Source: Polyangiaceae bacterium (GTDB lineage: Bacteria; Myxococcota_A; Polyangia; Polyangiales; Polyangiaceae). Taken from it: DNA of 49,592 bases. This document shows positions 1-7,804 of the stretch, in pieces. Below the pieces are notes generated by a model. It was not told the DNA's origin and did not search any database. It was given only the letters and a program-made list of their open reading frames with translations. Within the stretch, counting starts at the first letter, position 1; the number at the start of each line of letters is the position of its first letter. A program made the position numbers and the translations under genes. The stretch lies in NCBI GenBank assembly GCA_013361525.1, contig JABFXY010000098.1, positions 1 through 49,592 on the forward strand, read 5' to 3'.

Positions 1-2264
1 AGCGCGAGATCATCGAGCTCGATGATCTCGCGCTCCTCGAGCAGCCCGTGACGCAGGCCGCGTGCGCGAACGCGGAGAGCCTCCGCGTCGTCGCGCCCGA
101 CGAGGTGTATCGCCTCCGTCGCATGGGCACGTCCGCGGTCGGATCCCGGTTCTTCGAGATCGGCGAGCACGCAACGCGCATACGCGGACGCGCGCAAATC
201 GGCGGCGAGATCCGCGAGCTCGAGCGCCCGCGACGCGAGCGCGATCGCTTCCGCCCGCCGGCCCGCGGTGGCATACGCCGATGCCGCGTTCAGCGTCGCC
301 CGCGCGGCTCTCGGTCCGTGGCCGAGGTGCTCCCAAATCCGCGCCGCGCGCTCGCTCGCGTGCGCGGCTTCTTCGAGGTGTCCTTCGTCGACGCCCGACG
401 CCCCTGCGCCGGTTGCGTAGGTAGCCTCCTCGAGGAGGGCCGAGGCCGCAGCTGCGTGCTCGGCCGCGCCACGGAATGACGCATAGGCCGCCGCCGGATC
501 CGAGCTCGCGAGGACGTAGCCGCGCGCGCCCAGCAGCCGCGCGCGCTCCTCCGCATCCATCGGGAGGCCCTCCGCTTCGTCGAGCGCGCGCAGCGCGCCT
601 TCGAGATCCGCGGCGTGAGCACGCGCGAGCGCGAGCACCTCGAGCCCGAGCACGTCGGTCGGCGTCCCGAGCTTGTCGATTGCGCCCTGCGCGTCACCGC
701 GATCGAGCAGCAGCCTGGCCGAACAAGCGAGCGCCGTCGCGTCGACGGTCGCGGAGCGTGCGCTCGTCTCGAGCGCGCGCTCCGCGAGCCGCGCTGCTGC
801 GTCTCGATCACCGGAGCGCCGGTACAGCTCGGCGACCGCTGCGATCCAGGACGCGGTCTCGGTCGACTCGAGCCTGCGCGCGAGTGCGCGCGCGCGTCCC
901 ACCTCGCCGCGAAGGCGCAACGCTCTCGCTGCCTGAACGACGAGCTCTTTCGGCGTGTCCACGTCCCCTTCGACCCGCGACAGCGCACGTTCGGGTGCCG
1001 GCGCCCGCGCGAGATCCAGCGCAAGGCGCGCGATCGATGCACCGTCGTGCGCGGGTCGGTCGAATTCGCGTGAGCTCGGACGCTCGGCGTCGGTCGTTCC
1101 TACCTCGATCGCTTCGCGCACGTCGCGAAGCGTCCACGTCGAGGCGGAACGTTGTCGCGCGAGTGCGACGAGACCTCGACCAACACGCGCTTCCCCCGCG
1201 CGCGCGATCGATCCGAGTGGCCACCCGAGCGACGCCGCACCGACGACACCCGCGATCCACCTCGTGAGCGCATCGGTTCCGAGTGGGCTCGCGGTCGGCT
1301 CGCCGGCGACGCCCGTGGTGCCCTCGAAATGAGTGAGATCGCGTCCCCACGCGGCGAGCGCATCGAGCCAAGGCATCGCTTCGTCGCTCCTCGCGTTTAC
1401 CTCGCCGTTCGTTCGGAGCACGCTCGCTTGCAGCCGCACGTACGTGTTGCGTACCGCCGCGAGGCGGGCGCTCTGCTCGATGTCGAGCGCAGCGCCGCCG
1501 TCGCCGTTCCCGCCATCCCCGAACGCCAACGCGGAGCGAGCGCTTCGCGCTCGCTCCGCCGCCCACGATGCGCTCGCTCGAATCTCCGGTGTCTCGGCCA
1601 GCAGTGCCGCACAGATTTCATCGAACGGCGACGGCAACCGCGCCCGCCGAGCTGCCGCGGCGAGGTCCTCCACCGAAGCGAGCTGCGGCAAGGCGAGCTC
1701 CGCGAGCACGAGCGCAAACGCGAACAAATCGCGCGAGCGCGCATCACCGAGATCGGTGTCCCCGCGTGCGATGTACCGCGGCGTCCCGCTGCCGAGCTCG
1801 CGCCGACCGGCTTCGGTCGCGAAGCCGAAGTCGACGAGCGTCGCACGGCCGTCGGTGGTGACGAGCACGTTGGCGGGCTTCACGTCACCGTGCGCGATGC
1901 CGCCGGTGTGCAGGCCTGCGAGCGCGAGGCTGAGCGTCTCGGCAATTCGGAGGGCGCGCGTCAGGAGCAGCGCGGGCCGCGCCTCCGGCGCGCCCCGCTC
2001 GACGGAGACGGTGCGGCCTCTTTCGAGCCGGACCCAACCGACGCCGAGCGGGTAGGGGAGGAAGGGTCCGCTGCCGCGGAGGAGCACGCGCGCTTCGCGA
2101 GCGTGCTCCTCCGCCCCGCGGGAATGCTTCGCGACTTTCAGCGCAGCCGTCGCGTCCCCGAGCCGCACCTCGAAAACGTCCGACGTCGCGCCCGCCCCGA
2201 GCTCACCGACGAGCGTGAGCCCGTCGAGCGAGAGTGGGTGTGCCAACTCGAAGGCACGTGTCAC
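1..2264 (-). CDS. Ser/Thr protein kinase with TPR-like C-terminal region (partial, runs off left edge)
   Basis: Partial CDS of about 754 codons; the C-terminus lies beyond base 1. The N-terminal kinase domain shows a glycine-rich loop (GAGATSDVF, residues 23-31), the beta-3 lysine in ALKV (residue 43), a catalytic loop HGDVKPAN (125-132, Asp127 and Asn132 present, Gly in place of the usual Arg) and a DFG motif (145-147) followed by a TPRYIA activation-segment end. From about residue 360 the protein is Ala/Leu/Arg-rich helical repeats of TPR type (for example the AELYRRSGDRDAAARLAERA region). This kinase-plus-TPR layout is common in myxobacterial signalling kinases, and a further effector domain could lie outside the window. 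The start is a GTG with an in-frame TAA four codons upstream. The GGGAGG is almost adjacent to it, so TTG at 2246 is an alternative start. Substrate unknown. Confidence 0.8.
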   Translation of the reverse strand, partial: MTRAFELAHPLSLDGLTLVGELGAGATSDVFEVRLGDATAALKVAKHSRGAEEHAREARVLLRGSGPFLPYPLGVGWVRLERGRTVSVERGAPEARPALLLTRALRIAETLSLALAGLHTGGIAHGDVKPANVLVTTDGRATLVDFGFATEAGRRELGSGTPRYIARGDTDLGDARSRDLFAFALVLAELALPQLASVEDLAAAARRARLPSPFDEICAALLAETPEIRASASWAAERARSARSALAFGDGGNGDGGAALDIEQSARLAAVRNTYVRLQASVLRTNGEVNARSDEAMPWLDALAAWGRDLTHFEGTTGVAGEPTASPLGTDALTRWIAGVVGAASLGWPLGSIARAGEARVGRGLVALARQRSASTWTLRDVREAIEVGTTDAERPSSREFDRPAHDGASIARLALDLARAPAPERALSRVEGDVDTPKELVVQAARALRLRGEVGRARALARRLESTETASWIAAVAELYRRSGDRDAAARLAERALETSARSATVDATALACSARLLLDRGDAQGAIDKLGTPTDVLGLEVLALARAHAADLEGALRALDEAEGLPMDAEERARLLGARGYVLASSDPAAAYASFRGAAEHAAAASALLEEATYATGAGASGVDEGHLEEAAHASERAARIWEHLGHGPRAARATLNAASAYATAGRRAEAIALASRALELADLAADLRASAYARCVLADLEEPGSDRGRAHATEAIHLVGRDDAEALRVRARGLRHGLLEEREIIELDDLA

Positions 2265-2404
2265 CTCCCAGATTTACCGCGAAATACCCGCGGTCAGCAA
2301 CCGTGTTGGCACCAGCCGCCGCGGGTGCGCCGGGGCCGTCTCCTTCAACGGGAGCGAGCCAGCTGGCTCAGTCGTTTGGCCGCTCGATCGGGTCCGTCTA
2401 CGCC

Positions 2405-2438
2405 GCAACTGACCCCCGCGGCGCGCGCGGTCAGTTGC
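2405..2438 (-). repeat. Perfect 10-bp inverted repeat embedding a stop codon
   Basis: Arms GCAACTGACC (2405-2414) and GGTCAGTTGC (2429-2438) enclose a 14-base all-G/C loop. The right arm contains the last codons and the TGA of the lipoprotein gene at 2431-3420. The hairpin sits where a terminator would be, but no T-run follows on the minus strand, so it may act as a 3' end stabiliser rather than an intrinsic terminator. Confidence 0.55.
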
Positions 2439-3420
2439 AGGGCGCGCCGCCCGAGATCCACCGCGACAGCACAGTCAGCTCGTCGATCGTGAACGGCCCG
2501 CGAGGGGCGTCGGGGTCCTCCGACGGGGGCGGCATCGGCAGGCCGACGACCAACATCGAGCGCAACCGCTCCGTCTCCCCGGGGGCGAGCTCGTCATCCG
2601 CCTGGCCGTACGCGAGCAGCTTGTAGAGGAGGTAGCTGTTTCCAGCGCTGCGCTTGTCGTCGATGAGCGGCATCGCCGCACCGAAACGGCCCGGGCGCTC
2701 CTGCGACTCGTCTGCGTCGCCGCCGACGCTGGTCTCGTGTGCCGTTCGTCCGATCGACGCCAGGAGCCCCGCCCGATCGACCGTAAAGCCTTCGGGCGGG
2801 CTCGTTTGGGACGTGACCACGTGGCAGGTCGCGCAGCTCCCGAGCATGGCCACGATCTCTTCGCACGCTGGCGGGGCGGGGGGCTCTTCGACCCCGAGCG
2901 GTGGATCAGTGTCCGGCCCCGTGGTGAACGAAAACGACTGGGTCACGTCGAGGAACGCGCCATCCATCGCGCGAAAACCCACGTCTGTCCCGTCCCGCGG
3001 CGACAAGATCGTGAACGTGTGGACCTTCTCGGGGGTCAGCGGCGCGTCGAGGTAGATCGTCAGCGCGCGCGTGACCGGGTCGTAAATGGGCGACGTCGAG
3101 ATGGCTGCCGTGCAGTCCTCGAAGCCTTCGACGACGGCGGCATCACTCTGAAGGCAATACGCCTGTCGGATCGCGCTTCGAGGATCGAGGTAGCGATCGA
3201 AGCGCACGACGAAGGCCGACCCCGTGAAGACCACGCTCGATCCGTCGGATGCGAGCGCTTCAGGGCCGTCGATCGCGCTGGGACGCGCGAGCACGGTGGC
3301 GTTCATGCGAGGACCGGGCGGAAAATATTCCGGCCCGTCGATGTCGCAGCCGCCCGTAGCAAGCGCGCACGCAACGAACGTCGCATACGCGCCGATATCG
3401 AGGCAGGGACGACGGATCAG
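2431..3420 (-). CDS. Lipoprotein with Ig-like region and one c-type heme motif (CTG start)
   Basis: Predicted 329-residue lipoprotein. From the CTG at 3420 the N-terminus reads M-I-R-R followed by a hydrophobic run and LATGGC, putting the lipidated Cys at residue 25, which is an ideal lipoprotein signal. No ATG, GTG or TTG exists in frame between that point and the lipobox. Residues about 45-170 look like a bacterial Ig-like (SbsA/Big_5 type) domain, ending in SFSFTTGPDTDPP. The C-terminal third has one CxxCH heme-binding motif (CATCH) and a layout like the planctomycete/myxobacterial mono-heme cytochrome c-like lipoproteins (LIDDKRSAGNSYLLYKLL, then a Met-Pro rich segment that could give the distal ligand). 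The CTG overlaps the TGA of the upstream 84-codon gene (CTGA), suggesting translational coupling. Probably anchored on the periplasmic face of a membrane. Partner unknown; the nearby 13-heme cytochrome is a candidate. Confidence 0.75.
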   Translation of the reverse strand: MIRRPCLDIGAYATFVACALATGGCDIDGPEYFPPGPRMNATVLARPSAIDGPEALASDGSSVVFTGSAFVVRFDRYLDPRSAIRQAYCLQSDAAVVEGFEDCTAAISTSPIYDPVTRALTIYLDAPLTPEKVHTFTILSPRDGTDVGFRAMDGAFLDVTQSFSFTTGPDTDPPLGVEEPPAPPACEEIVAMLGSCATCHVVTSQTSPPEGFTVDRAGLLASIGRTAHETSVGGDADESQERPGRFGAAMPLIDDKRSAGNSYLLYKLLAYGQADDELAPGETERLRSMLVVGLPMPPPSEDPDAPRGPFTIDELTVLSRWISGGAPCN

Positions 3421-3671
3421 CTCTCGGCGTAGAGCATCAGCTGCTCTTTCACCGTCTTGTCGCTGATGCCGGTCGAGAGGTGCTCTTTCAGGCAGTCCGC
3501 GAGCGTGATCAACATCTCGTCCACGCCCTTGTCCTCGATCAGCTTCGCGAGAAGTTGCCGCGCGTCTTTCCCGTCGTCCTCCCTCAGAAACCCACGGACG
3601 ATCTCCAGCGAAATTTCGCCCTGGAAATCGAGGTACATGTTGTCGAGGAGGTACCGGACCAGCTCCTTCAC
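3417..3671 (-). CDS. Small hypothetical protein, 84 residues
   Basis: Acidic, helix-rich soluble protein (begins MKELVRYLLDNMYLDFQG) with no signal peptide, membrane segment or Cys. I do not recognise the family. The GTG start has an excellent AAGGAG ribosome site seven bases upstream. The stop overlaps the CTG start of the downstream lipoprotein gene by four bases, so the two are almost certainly co-translated. A promoter-like pair lies about 45 bases upstream. Because it is cytoplasmic while its partner is exported, it may be a regulator or an unrelated housekeeping protein; no function is inferred. Confidence 0.7.
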   Translation of the reverse strand: MKELVRYLLDNMYLDFQGEISLEIVRGFLREDDGKDARQLLAKLIEDKGVDEMLITLADCLKEHLSTGISDKTVKEQLMLYAES

Positions 3672-3714
3672 GCTTGCTCTCCTTCGGCTCTGACCCAGGG
3701 CCAGGTAGGGTTTG

Positions 3715-3744
3715 GCTATAGCGGCCCGGCGCCGGGGTAGGCAA
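3715..3744 (-). promoter_or_regulatory. Candidate promoter with palindrome in the spacer
   Basis: Minus-strand TTGCCT (3739-3744), an 18-base spacer and TATAGC (3715-3720), reading toward the 84-codon gene. The spacer holds a perfect 12-bp palindrome CCCGGCGCCGGG (3725-3736), a placement reminiscent of MerR-type promoters, though those usually have 19-20 base spacers. Pattern match only. Confidence 0.35.
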
Positions 3745-3812
3745 GGAATTGTTTTCGCTTCTCGCGACCTGTCGTCGTGAGCTCTCTTTCGAGAGGAAGC
3801 CTATGCGCGCCG

Positions 3813-5180
3813 TCACTTGCACCCTGCGAGGACGCCGTCGGACGACGTGTGACAGACCAGGCAGGGTCGGGGATTCCTCGACCACGCGATCGAGCACTTG
3901 GAGGCGAACCCCGAGGGATGAGGGCTGATGCCGGCACCTCCCGCGACGCCGCGCGTCGCATGGCAGGTAGCGCAGTCACGCTCGGCATGACACGAAACGC
4001 ACGTGTTCAGGTTCCGCTCGGCCTCCCAGGCATGGTGGCCGGTGCTCCGCGGCGGGTAGACCCAGGTCTCGGGGGGAGGGTGGAAGCGGGCACCCGCGGG
4101 TCGGTTGCCTGTCGGCCCGTCGCGCGCGACGCCGGTGCGCCGGTGGCAATCGCCGCAGAACGACGTCTCCTGATGGCAGCTCGTGCAGCGTGGGTTGTCG
4201 AGGCGTGCCGCCGAGGCGTGCATCGTGATCCAGTCGTTCGGATGCACCCGTCGATCGCGAAGCTTGCCGTCGTGGCAGTCGCTGCAGTCCTCCTCCTGAT
4301 GGCAGCTCGCGCAGAAGCTGCTGTCGTTGGCCGCGACCGTCTTGTGGCGCTCGATCCAGTCCGGTGTGTGTCCGGCCATGCGCAGCCAATCGGGTGGCAA
4401 GAGCTCACCGGTCGCGAAGTCTTGCACGAGCTTGCCGGAGAGCTCCGTCAGGTGACACGTCGTGCACTCGCTCGAAGCGTCACCGCGCGAGGCCTTCGGC
4501 ATGTCGTGGCACGTGAAGCATCCCGCCATCCTCGGAAGTTGATCGCGCGTCGCGAGCTCGAGCTCTTCGACGCGTCCGTGGCACTGCTGACAGTTGATGT
4601 TCCGGTCGAGGTGCTTCTTGTGTGAGAAGCGGAGGTTCGGCGCGGGGATGACGAGGGGCGCGACGCGTCCGCCGGCCCCTCGGGTCGCACCGATGTGGCA
4701 GTACGAGCACTGGCCGTTGTCCTCTTTGCCCGCGGTCACGTTCGCGAGATCGGCGTGGCTCGTGTCGTGGCAGCTGTCGCAGGTCTCCGCCGGGCGCGGT
4801 AGCAGCGAGTCGCTCGACTGCAGGCTCCCGTAGGCCGCCGTATGACACGACTTGCACGACAGCTTGAGGTCTTTGACGTGTTTCTTGTGGTTGAAGCGGA
4901 TCGTGATCGATTGGGGCGGGAAGATCTCGTCGCTCGGGACCGGGCTCTCGCGTGAGCCCGGCGGCATGAGCTCGATCGGGACCTCGGCGTCGTTCGGCAT
5001 CGGAGACATCCCCGACAGGCGCGCGGGCGCCGCCTTCTCGGGTGGTGTGGTCGCTGCGTCGTCGGCATGCACCCCCGGGACGGCGAGGGCGGAGACGATC
5101 GCTGCGACGACGGCGACGACGAGGAGCGCGGCGCTCCACGAACGTCCTGCACGGGCGAACGACGATCGGCGCGCGTTCAT
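3813..5180 (-). CDS. 13-heme c-type cytochrome (MtrA-like role inferred)
   Basis: 455 residues with a Sec signal peptide (Arg-rich start, hydrophobic residues 18-35, cleavage probably after VHA at about 39) and thirteen CxxCH heme motifs: CKSCH, CDSCH, CSYCH, CQQCH, CFTCH, CTTCH, CASCH, CSDCH, CTSCH, CGDCH, CVSCH, CATCH and CLVCH, spread from residue 109 to about 444. FNHKKH and FSHKKH supply typical distal histidines. It should be a periplasmic electron carrier matured by the cytochrome c biogenesis system. The start chosen is ATG at 5180, which overlaps the stop of the upstream beta-barrel gene (ATGA); ATG at 5189 is an alternative. Porin plus multiheme cytochrome gene pairs form outer-membrane electron conduits in Shewanella (MtrAB) and Geobacter; that role here is inferred from the pairing. 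No surface multiheme cytochrome is seen in the window. Confidence 0.9.
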   Translation of the reverse strand: MNARRSSFARAGRSWSAALLVVAVVAAIVSALAVPGVHADDAATTPPEKAAPARLSGMSPMPNDAEVPIELMPPGSRESPVPSDEIFPPQSITIRFNHKKHVKDLKLSCKSCHTAAYGSLQSSDSLLPRPAETCDSCHDTSHADLANVTAGKEDNGQCSYCHIGATRGAGGRVAPLVIPAPNLRFSHKKHLDRNINCQQCHGRVEELELATRDQLPRMAGCFTCHDMPKASRGDASSECTTCHLTELSGKLVQDFATGELLPPDWLRMAGHTPDWIERHKTVAANDSSFCASCHQEEDCSDCHDGKLRDRRVHPNDWITMHASAARLDNPRCTSCHQETSFCGDCHRRTGVARDGPTGNRPAGARFHPPPETWVYPPRSTGHHAWEAERNLNTCVSCHAERDCATCHATRGVAGGAGISPHPSGFASKCSIAWSRNPRPCLVCHTSSDGVLAGCK

Positions 5181-6841
5181 CTCGCCCATTGGAGATCCAG
5201 TCGCGCGAGAACGCGAAAACGCTGTCCCACGCGCTCGTTCACCGCGTGCTCGAACTCCGTGCCGAGCTTCGCGAGATCGATCGGTTTGAAGCCCGCTCCG
5301 AGGACGTAGCTGAAGCTCGTCGTATCGGGATCGTCGGGCCTGCGCGACGCGATGCCGTCGCCGAAGTCGAACACCGACACGCGCGCGCCGACCGCGTAGC
5401 GCCCGCCGTCGAACGTCTTTTCCGCGGAGGCGTCGGCTCCGATGCGATGCCCGCGCTCGCCCGCTTGCACCATGCCGCGAAAATCGACCCGCCCGAGCGA
5501 GCTGCGCCAGCGCGCGGCGAGCTGACCCAGGCCGTCGAACACGTACGTCATCGGTCGATTTTCTTCGGCACGCGCGGCCTGCGACACGAGCGAGCCGCCG
5601 TTCTCTGCAGCGCCCGAAGTTCCGGAGGTATCGAAGAAAGCGCCGTCTTCCTTGCACGTCGGAGCGAGCCCAGCCGCCGCGCACTCGATCGCGGAGAACT
5701 CCTCCGGGTCACCTTCGGTCTCCCAGACGCGGAGGCCACCCTGCGCGGACAGATCGATCTCGCGGGTGATGCGCGCTTCCACGCGACCTGTCGCGGTCGT
5801 CGTCGGGTTGTGCGTGAACCAGTTGAAGATCGAGTCTGCGTCGAAGGTGGGCGAGTAGTGATCGGCGTCGAGACCGAGCGTCACGCGATCACCGACGTAC
5901 GCCTCGATACCGCCGTACGCCGTCGGAAACAGCTGGTTGTAGAAGTCGTAGGAGAAGCCGCCCTTGATGCCGCCGAGATCGCTCTTGCTGATCGTGCTCG
6001 CGAAGCCGAGCCTGTCGCTCGAGATGCGCAGGCCGTCGACGGTCGGATAGCCCGCGCCGACCATGTCCGGAAATTGCCGCGTGAACGCCTCGCCCGTGTT
6101 GTAGACGCGCCGGTAGGTGAGCCGGGCGCGTAGCCAGCTCGGCCCGGCAGCTTCGACCGCCGCGCCGAACGCGGGGGCGTAGCTCGCGAATTGGTACGAA
6201 GGGTAATCCGACGACAGCGGGCCCCCCGCTTCATCGAACCCCGCATGGCTGCCACGCCAGACGCCTTGCGATTCGTACCGCGACGTCGAGATCGGGATGC
6301 CGCCGCGCTGCTCGAACCCGCCGTACAGCTCCACGTCCACGTAAGCGGGCGTGTGGATGCGAAGAAGCCCACCGTCGAACGACCACCAACCGAGCACGTC
6401 CGTGACGTACTGGCGCCCCGCGCGGAACGAGAGATACCCGTTCGCGAGGTTCTTTCCTTCGACGTACGCAGCCATCAAGTCGAACGTCGCGGGCACGAGC
6501 CCCGGCACGAAGCGCGTTCCACCGAGGACCTCGTAGTCCGTCTCGGCGTTGCTCTGATCGCTCGGCAAGTGTGCCCCGAGCCCGACGTCCGCGTCGACGC
6601 GCATGAGCACCCGAACGTTGTAGTCGGCCTTGCCGGGCACGTAGTCGCCCTGCAGGTGATACAGGCTGAAGCCGACCATCTGCAGGATGCGGCGTCGCTC
6701 GAGCTCGTAACCCCACGGGCTCGCGACCTCGTAGGCTTGGACGGCGGTCGTCCCGGTGAGCTCGACGTCAGCAGCGTGCGCGTCGGTGCTCGCCCACGCC
6801 ATCGCCGAGAGCACGACGAGAAGCGCCGGTGCGCGCTCCAT
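5177..6841 (-). CDS. Outer-membrane beta-barrel porin paired with the multiheme cytochrome
   Basis: 554 residues. ATG at 6841 is chosen because GGAG lies seven bases upstream and the protein then begins with a good signal peptide (MERAPALLVVLSAMAWAS..., cleaved after AHA). An in-frame GTG at 6871 has no ribosome site. The mature protein is rich in aromatic, alternating beta-strand segments (RAGRQYVTDVLGWWSF, GGFSYDFYNQLF, YVLGAGFKPIDL) and ends in an aromatic strand, LARLDLQWAR, as outer-membrane barrels do. It contains Cys-bearing loop residues (IECAAAGLAPTCKED). Its stop overlaps the start of the 13-heme cytochrome gene by four bases, so the two are made together. By analogy with MtrB/PioB/OmbB proteins it would sheath the cytochrome across the outer membrane. 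Sequence membership in any of those families is not established here. Confidence 0.82.
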   Translation of the reverse strand: MERAPALLVVLSAMAWASTDAHAADVELTGTTAVQAYEVASPWGYELERRRILQMVGFSLYHLQGDYVPGKADYNVRVLMRVDADVGLGAHLPSDQSNAETDYEVLGGTRFVPGLVPATFDLMAAYVEGKNLANGYLSFRAGRQYVTDVLGWWSFDGGLLRIHTPAYVDVELYGGFEQRGGIPISTSRYESQGVWRGSHAGFDEAGGPLSSDYPSYQFASYAPAFGAAVEAAGPSWLRARLTYRRVYNTGEAFTRQFPDMVGAGYPTVDGLRISSDRLGFASTISKSDLGGIKGGFSYDFYNQLFPTAYGGIEAYVGDRVTLGLDADHYSPTFDADSIFNWFTHNPTTTATGRVEARITREIDLSAQGGLRVWETEGDPEEFSAIECAAAGLAPTCKEDGAFFDTSGTSGAAENGGSLVSQAARAEENRPMTYVFDGLGQLAARWRSSLGRVDFRGMVQAGERGHRIGADASAEKTFDGGRYAVGARVSVFDFGDGIASRRPDDPDTTSFSYVLGAGFKPIDLAKLGTEFEHAVNERVGQRFRVLARLDLQWAR

Positions 6842-6879
6842 CCGTCGTCTCCAGCTCGCCCCCGACATCACGCGCTCGC

Positions 6880-6909
6880 ATGGTCGAGCAAGCGCGACGT
6901 TCGTGTCAA
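6880..6909 (-). promoter_or_regulatory. Candidate promoter of the porin-cytochrome operon
   Basis: A perfect TTGACA on the minus strand (6904-6909), an 18-base spacer and a weak GACCAT (6880-6885). The start would fall near 6873, giving a leader of about 32 bases that contains the GGAG of the 6841 start. The weak -10 suggests an activator or a low basal level. Confidence 0.35.
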
Positions 6910-6937
6910 ATGTCCACGCAGGCGGGCGTGCCCAGCC

Positions 6938-7690
6938 TCAGCGACGCGCGAACGAGCCGTCGGTCTGGAAGCGGAAATCGTAGACGTCGGAGAGCGCCTT
7001 CTGCGCCCGCTCGCGCAGCGTCTCCGGGATCTTCCAGCCCTTGGCAGCGAAGCCCTCGCAGACCTTGTTCTTGATGCGCACCGACTCCTCCGCCTCGAGG
7101 AGCTTCACGAGTGCATCGATGCTCTCGTTGTTGCCTTGCGCGAAGGTCGTCTGCACCGCGTGGAAGCGCACGGTCTCGTTCACGTCTTCGAGGAAGCGCT
7201 CGACGCTGGTGCGAACGTCCTCACCGCTGACCTCTTCGAGCGCGGCGACGACCTGGAGCTTCGGCTCGACGTTGCGCGAGTACTCGGTGTCGAAGGTGTC
7301 CGCGAGCTGCAGGAGCTCGGCCTTGTACTCTTCGTCCTCGAGGATGGCGCGCAGCATGCGCAGCGGCCAGGTGAGAACCTCCGCCTTTTCGCAGAAGGTG
7401 CGGATCGCGTCGACCGCCGGTTTCCCGATGCCGACGATGCCGTCGAACGCCGCTTCCTTCTCCTCTTGATCGGTGATCGAAGGATCGATCGTGAAGGTGA
7501 AGCGCTTGAGCAGTGCCTCCGCCGCCTCGGGCGACTTCATCTCGACCAGCTGCCGAATCGCCTCGGCTCGGTCGTACGTCTGCGCGCGCTTGTCCGCCAC
7601 GAGCTTCGCAGGCCCAGCCACCTTCTTCGAGAAAGTGTTGGCCGGGGGAGGAGGCGCGGAGCCCTTCTTGAGGAAATCGAAAAGTCCCAT
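6938..7690 (-). CDS. HEAT-repeat protein, cytoplasmic
   Basis: 250 residues with no signal peptide. The N-terminus MGLFDFLKKGS plus a short Pro run is followed by armadillo/HEAT-like helical pairs: residues 30-65 (DKRAQTYDRAEAIRQLVEM), 75-110, 145-190 (LQVVAALEEVSGEDVRTSV) and 170-215 (ETVRFHAVQTTFAQGNNESIDALVKLLEAEES). Such proteins serve as binding scaffolds; no catalytic motif is visible. It lies between the gltA/B-type gene pair, from which it is separated by a strong terminator, and the porin-cytochrome operon. Its own promoter must lie in 7691-7726 or transcription must read through. A similar MGLFDF-type start occurs in other bacterial HEAT proteins. Function unknown. Confidence 0.8.
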   Translation of the reverse strand: MGLFDFLKKGSAPPPPANTFSKKVAGPAKLVADKRAQTYDRAEAIRQLVEMKSPEAAEALLKRFTFTIDPSITDQEEKEAAFDGIVGIGKPAVDAIRTFCEKAEVLTWPLRMLRAILEDEEYKAELLQLADTFDTEYSRNVEPKLQVVAALEEVSGEDVRTSVERFLEDVNETVRFHAVQTTFAQGNNESIDALVKLLEAEESVRIKNKVCEGFAAKGWKIPETLRERAQKALSDVYDFRFQTDGSFARR

Positions 7691-7726
7691 GGGTCGATCA
7701 GCCTGCCTTTTGGATCACCGCGCCGA

Positions 7727-7764
7727 CAAAAGCAAGGCGAGCGGCTGATCGCCGCTCGCCTTGC
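7727..7764 (-). terminator. Intrinsic terminator after the gltA/B-type pair
   Basis: Perfect 14-bp stem: GCAAGGCGAGCGGC (7732-7745) with GCCGCTCGCCTTGC (7751-7764), five-base loop, and on the minus strand a TTTTGT run immediately after the stem. It lies 40 bases beyond the stop of the downstream barrel gene. Confidence 0.9.
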
Positions 7765-7804
7765 TGTCCCTTGCCGGGAGCCGAGCCTCGCTGGGAGCCG
7801 AGCG

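Noticed and set aside
1152..2492. 446-codon plus-strand frame over the left-edge region
   Set aside because: It is Arg/Pro/Ser-rich and motif-free, while the minus strand encodes all kinase motifs in order.
5177..6871. GTG at 6871 as start of the porin, giving a leaderless transcript from the 6880-6909 promoter
   Set aside because: ATG 6841 has an ideal GGAG spacing and a better signal peptide, and fits a normal 32-base leader.
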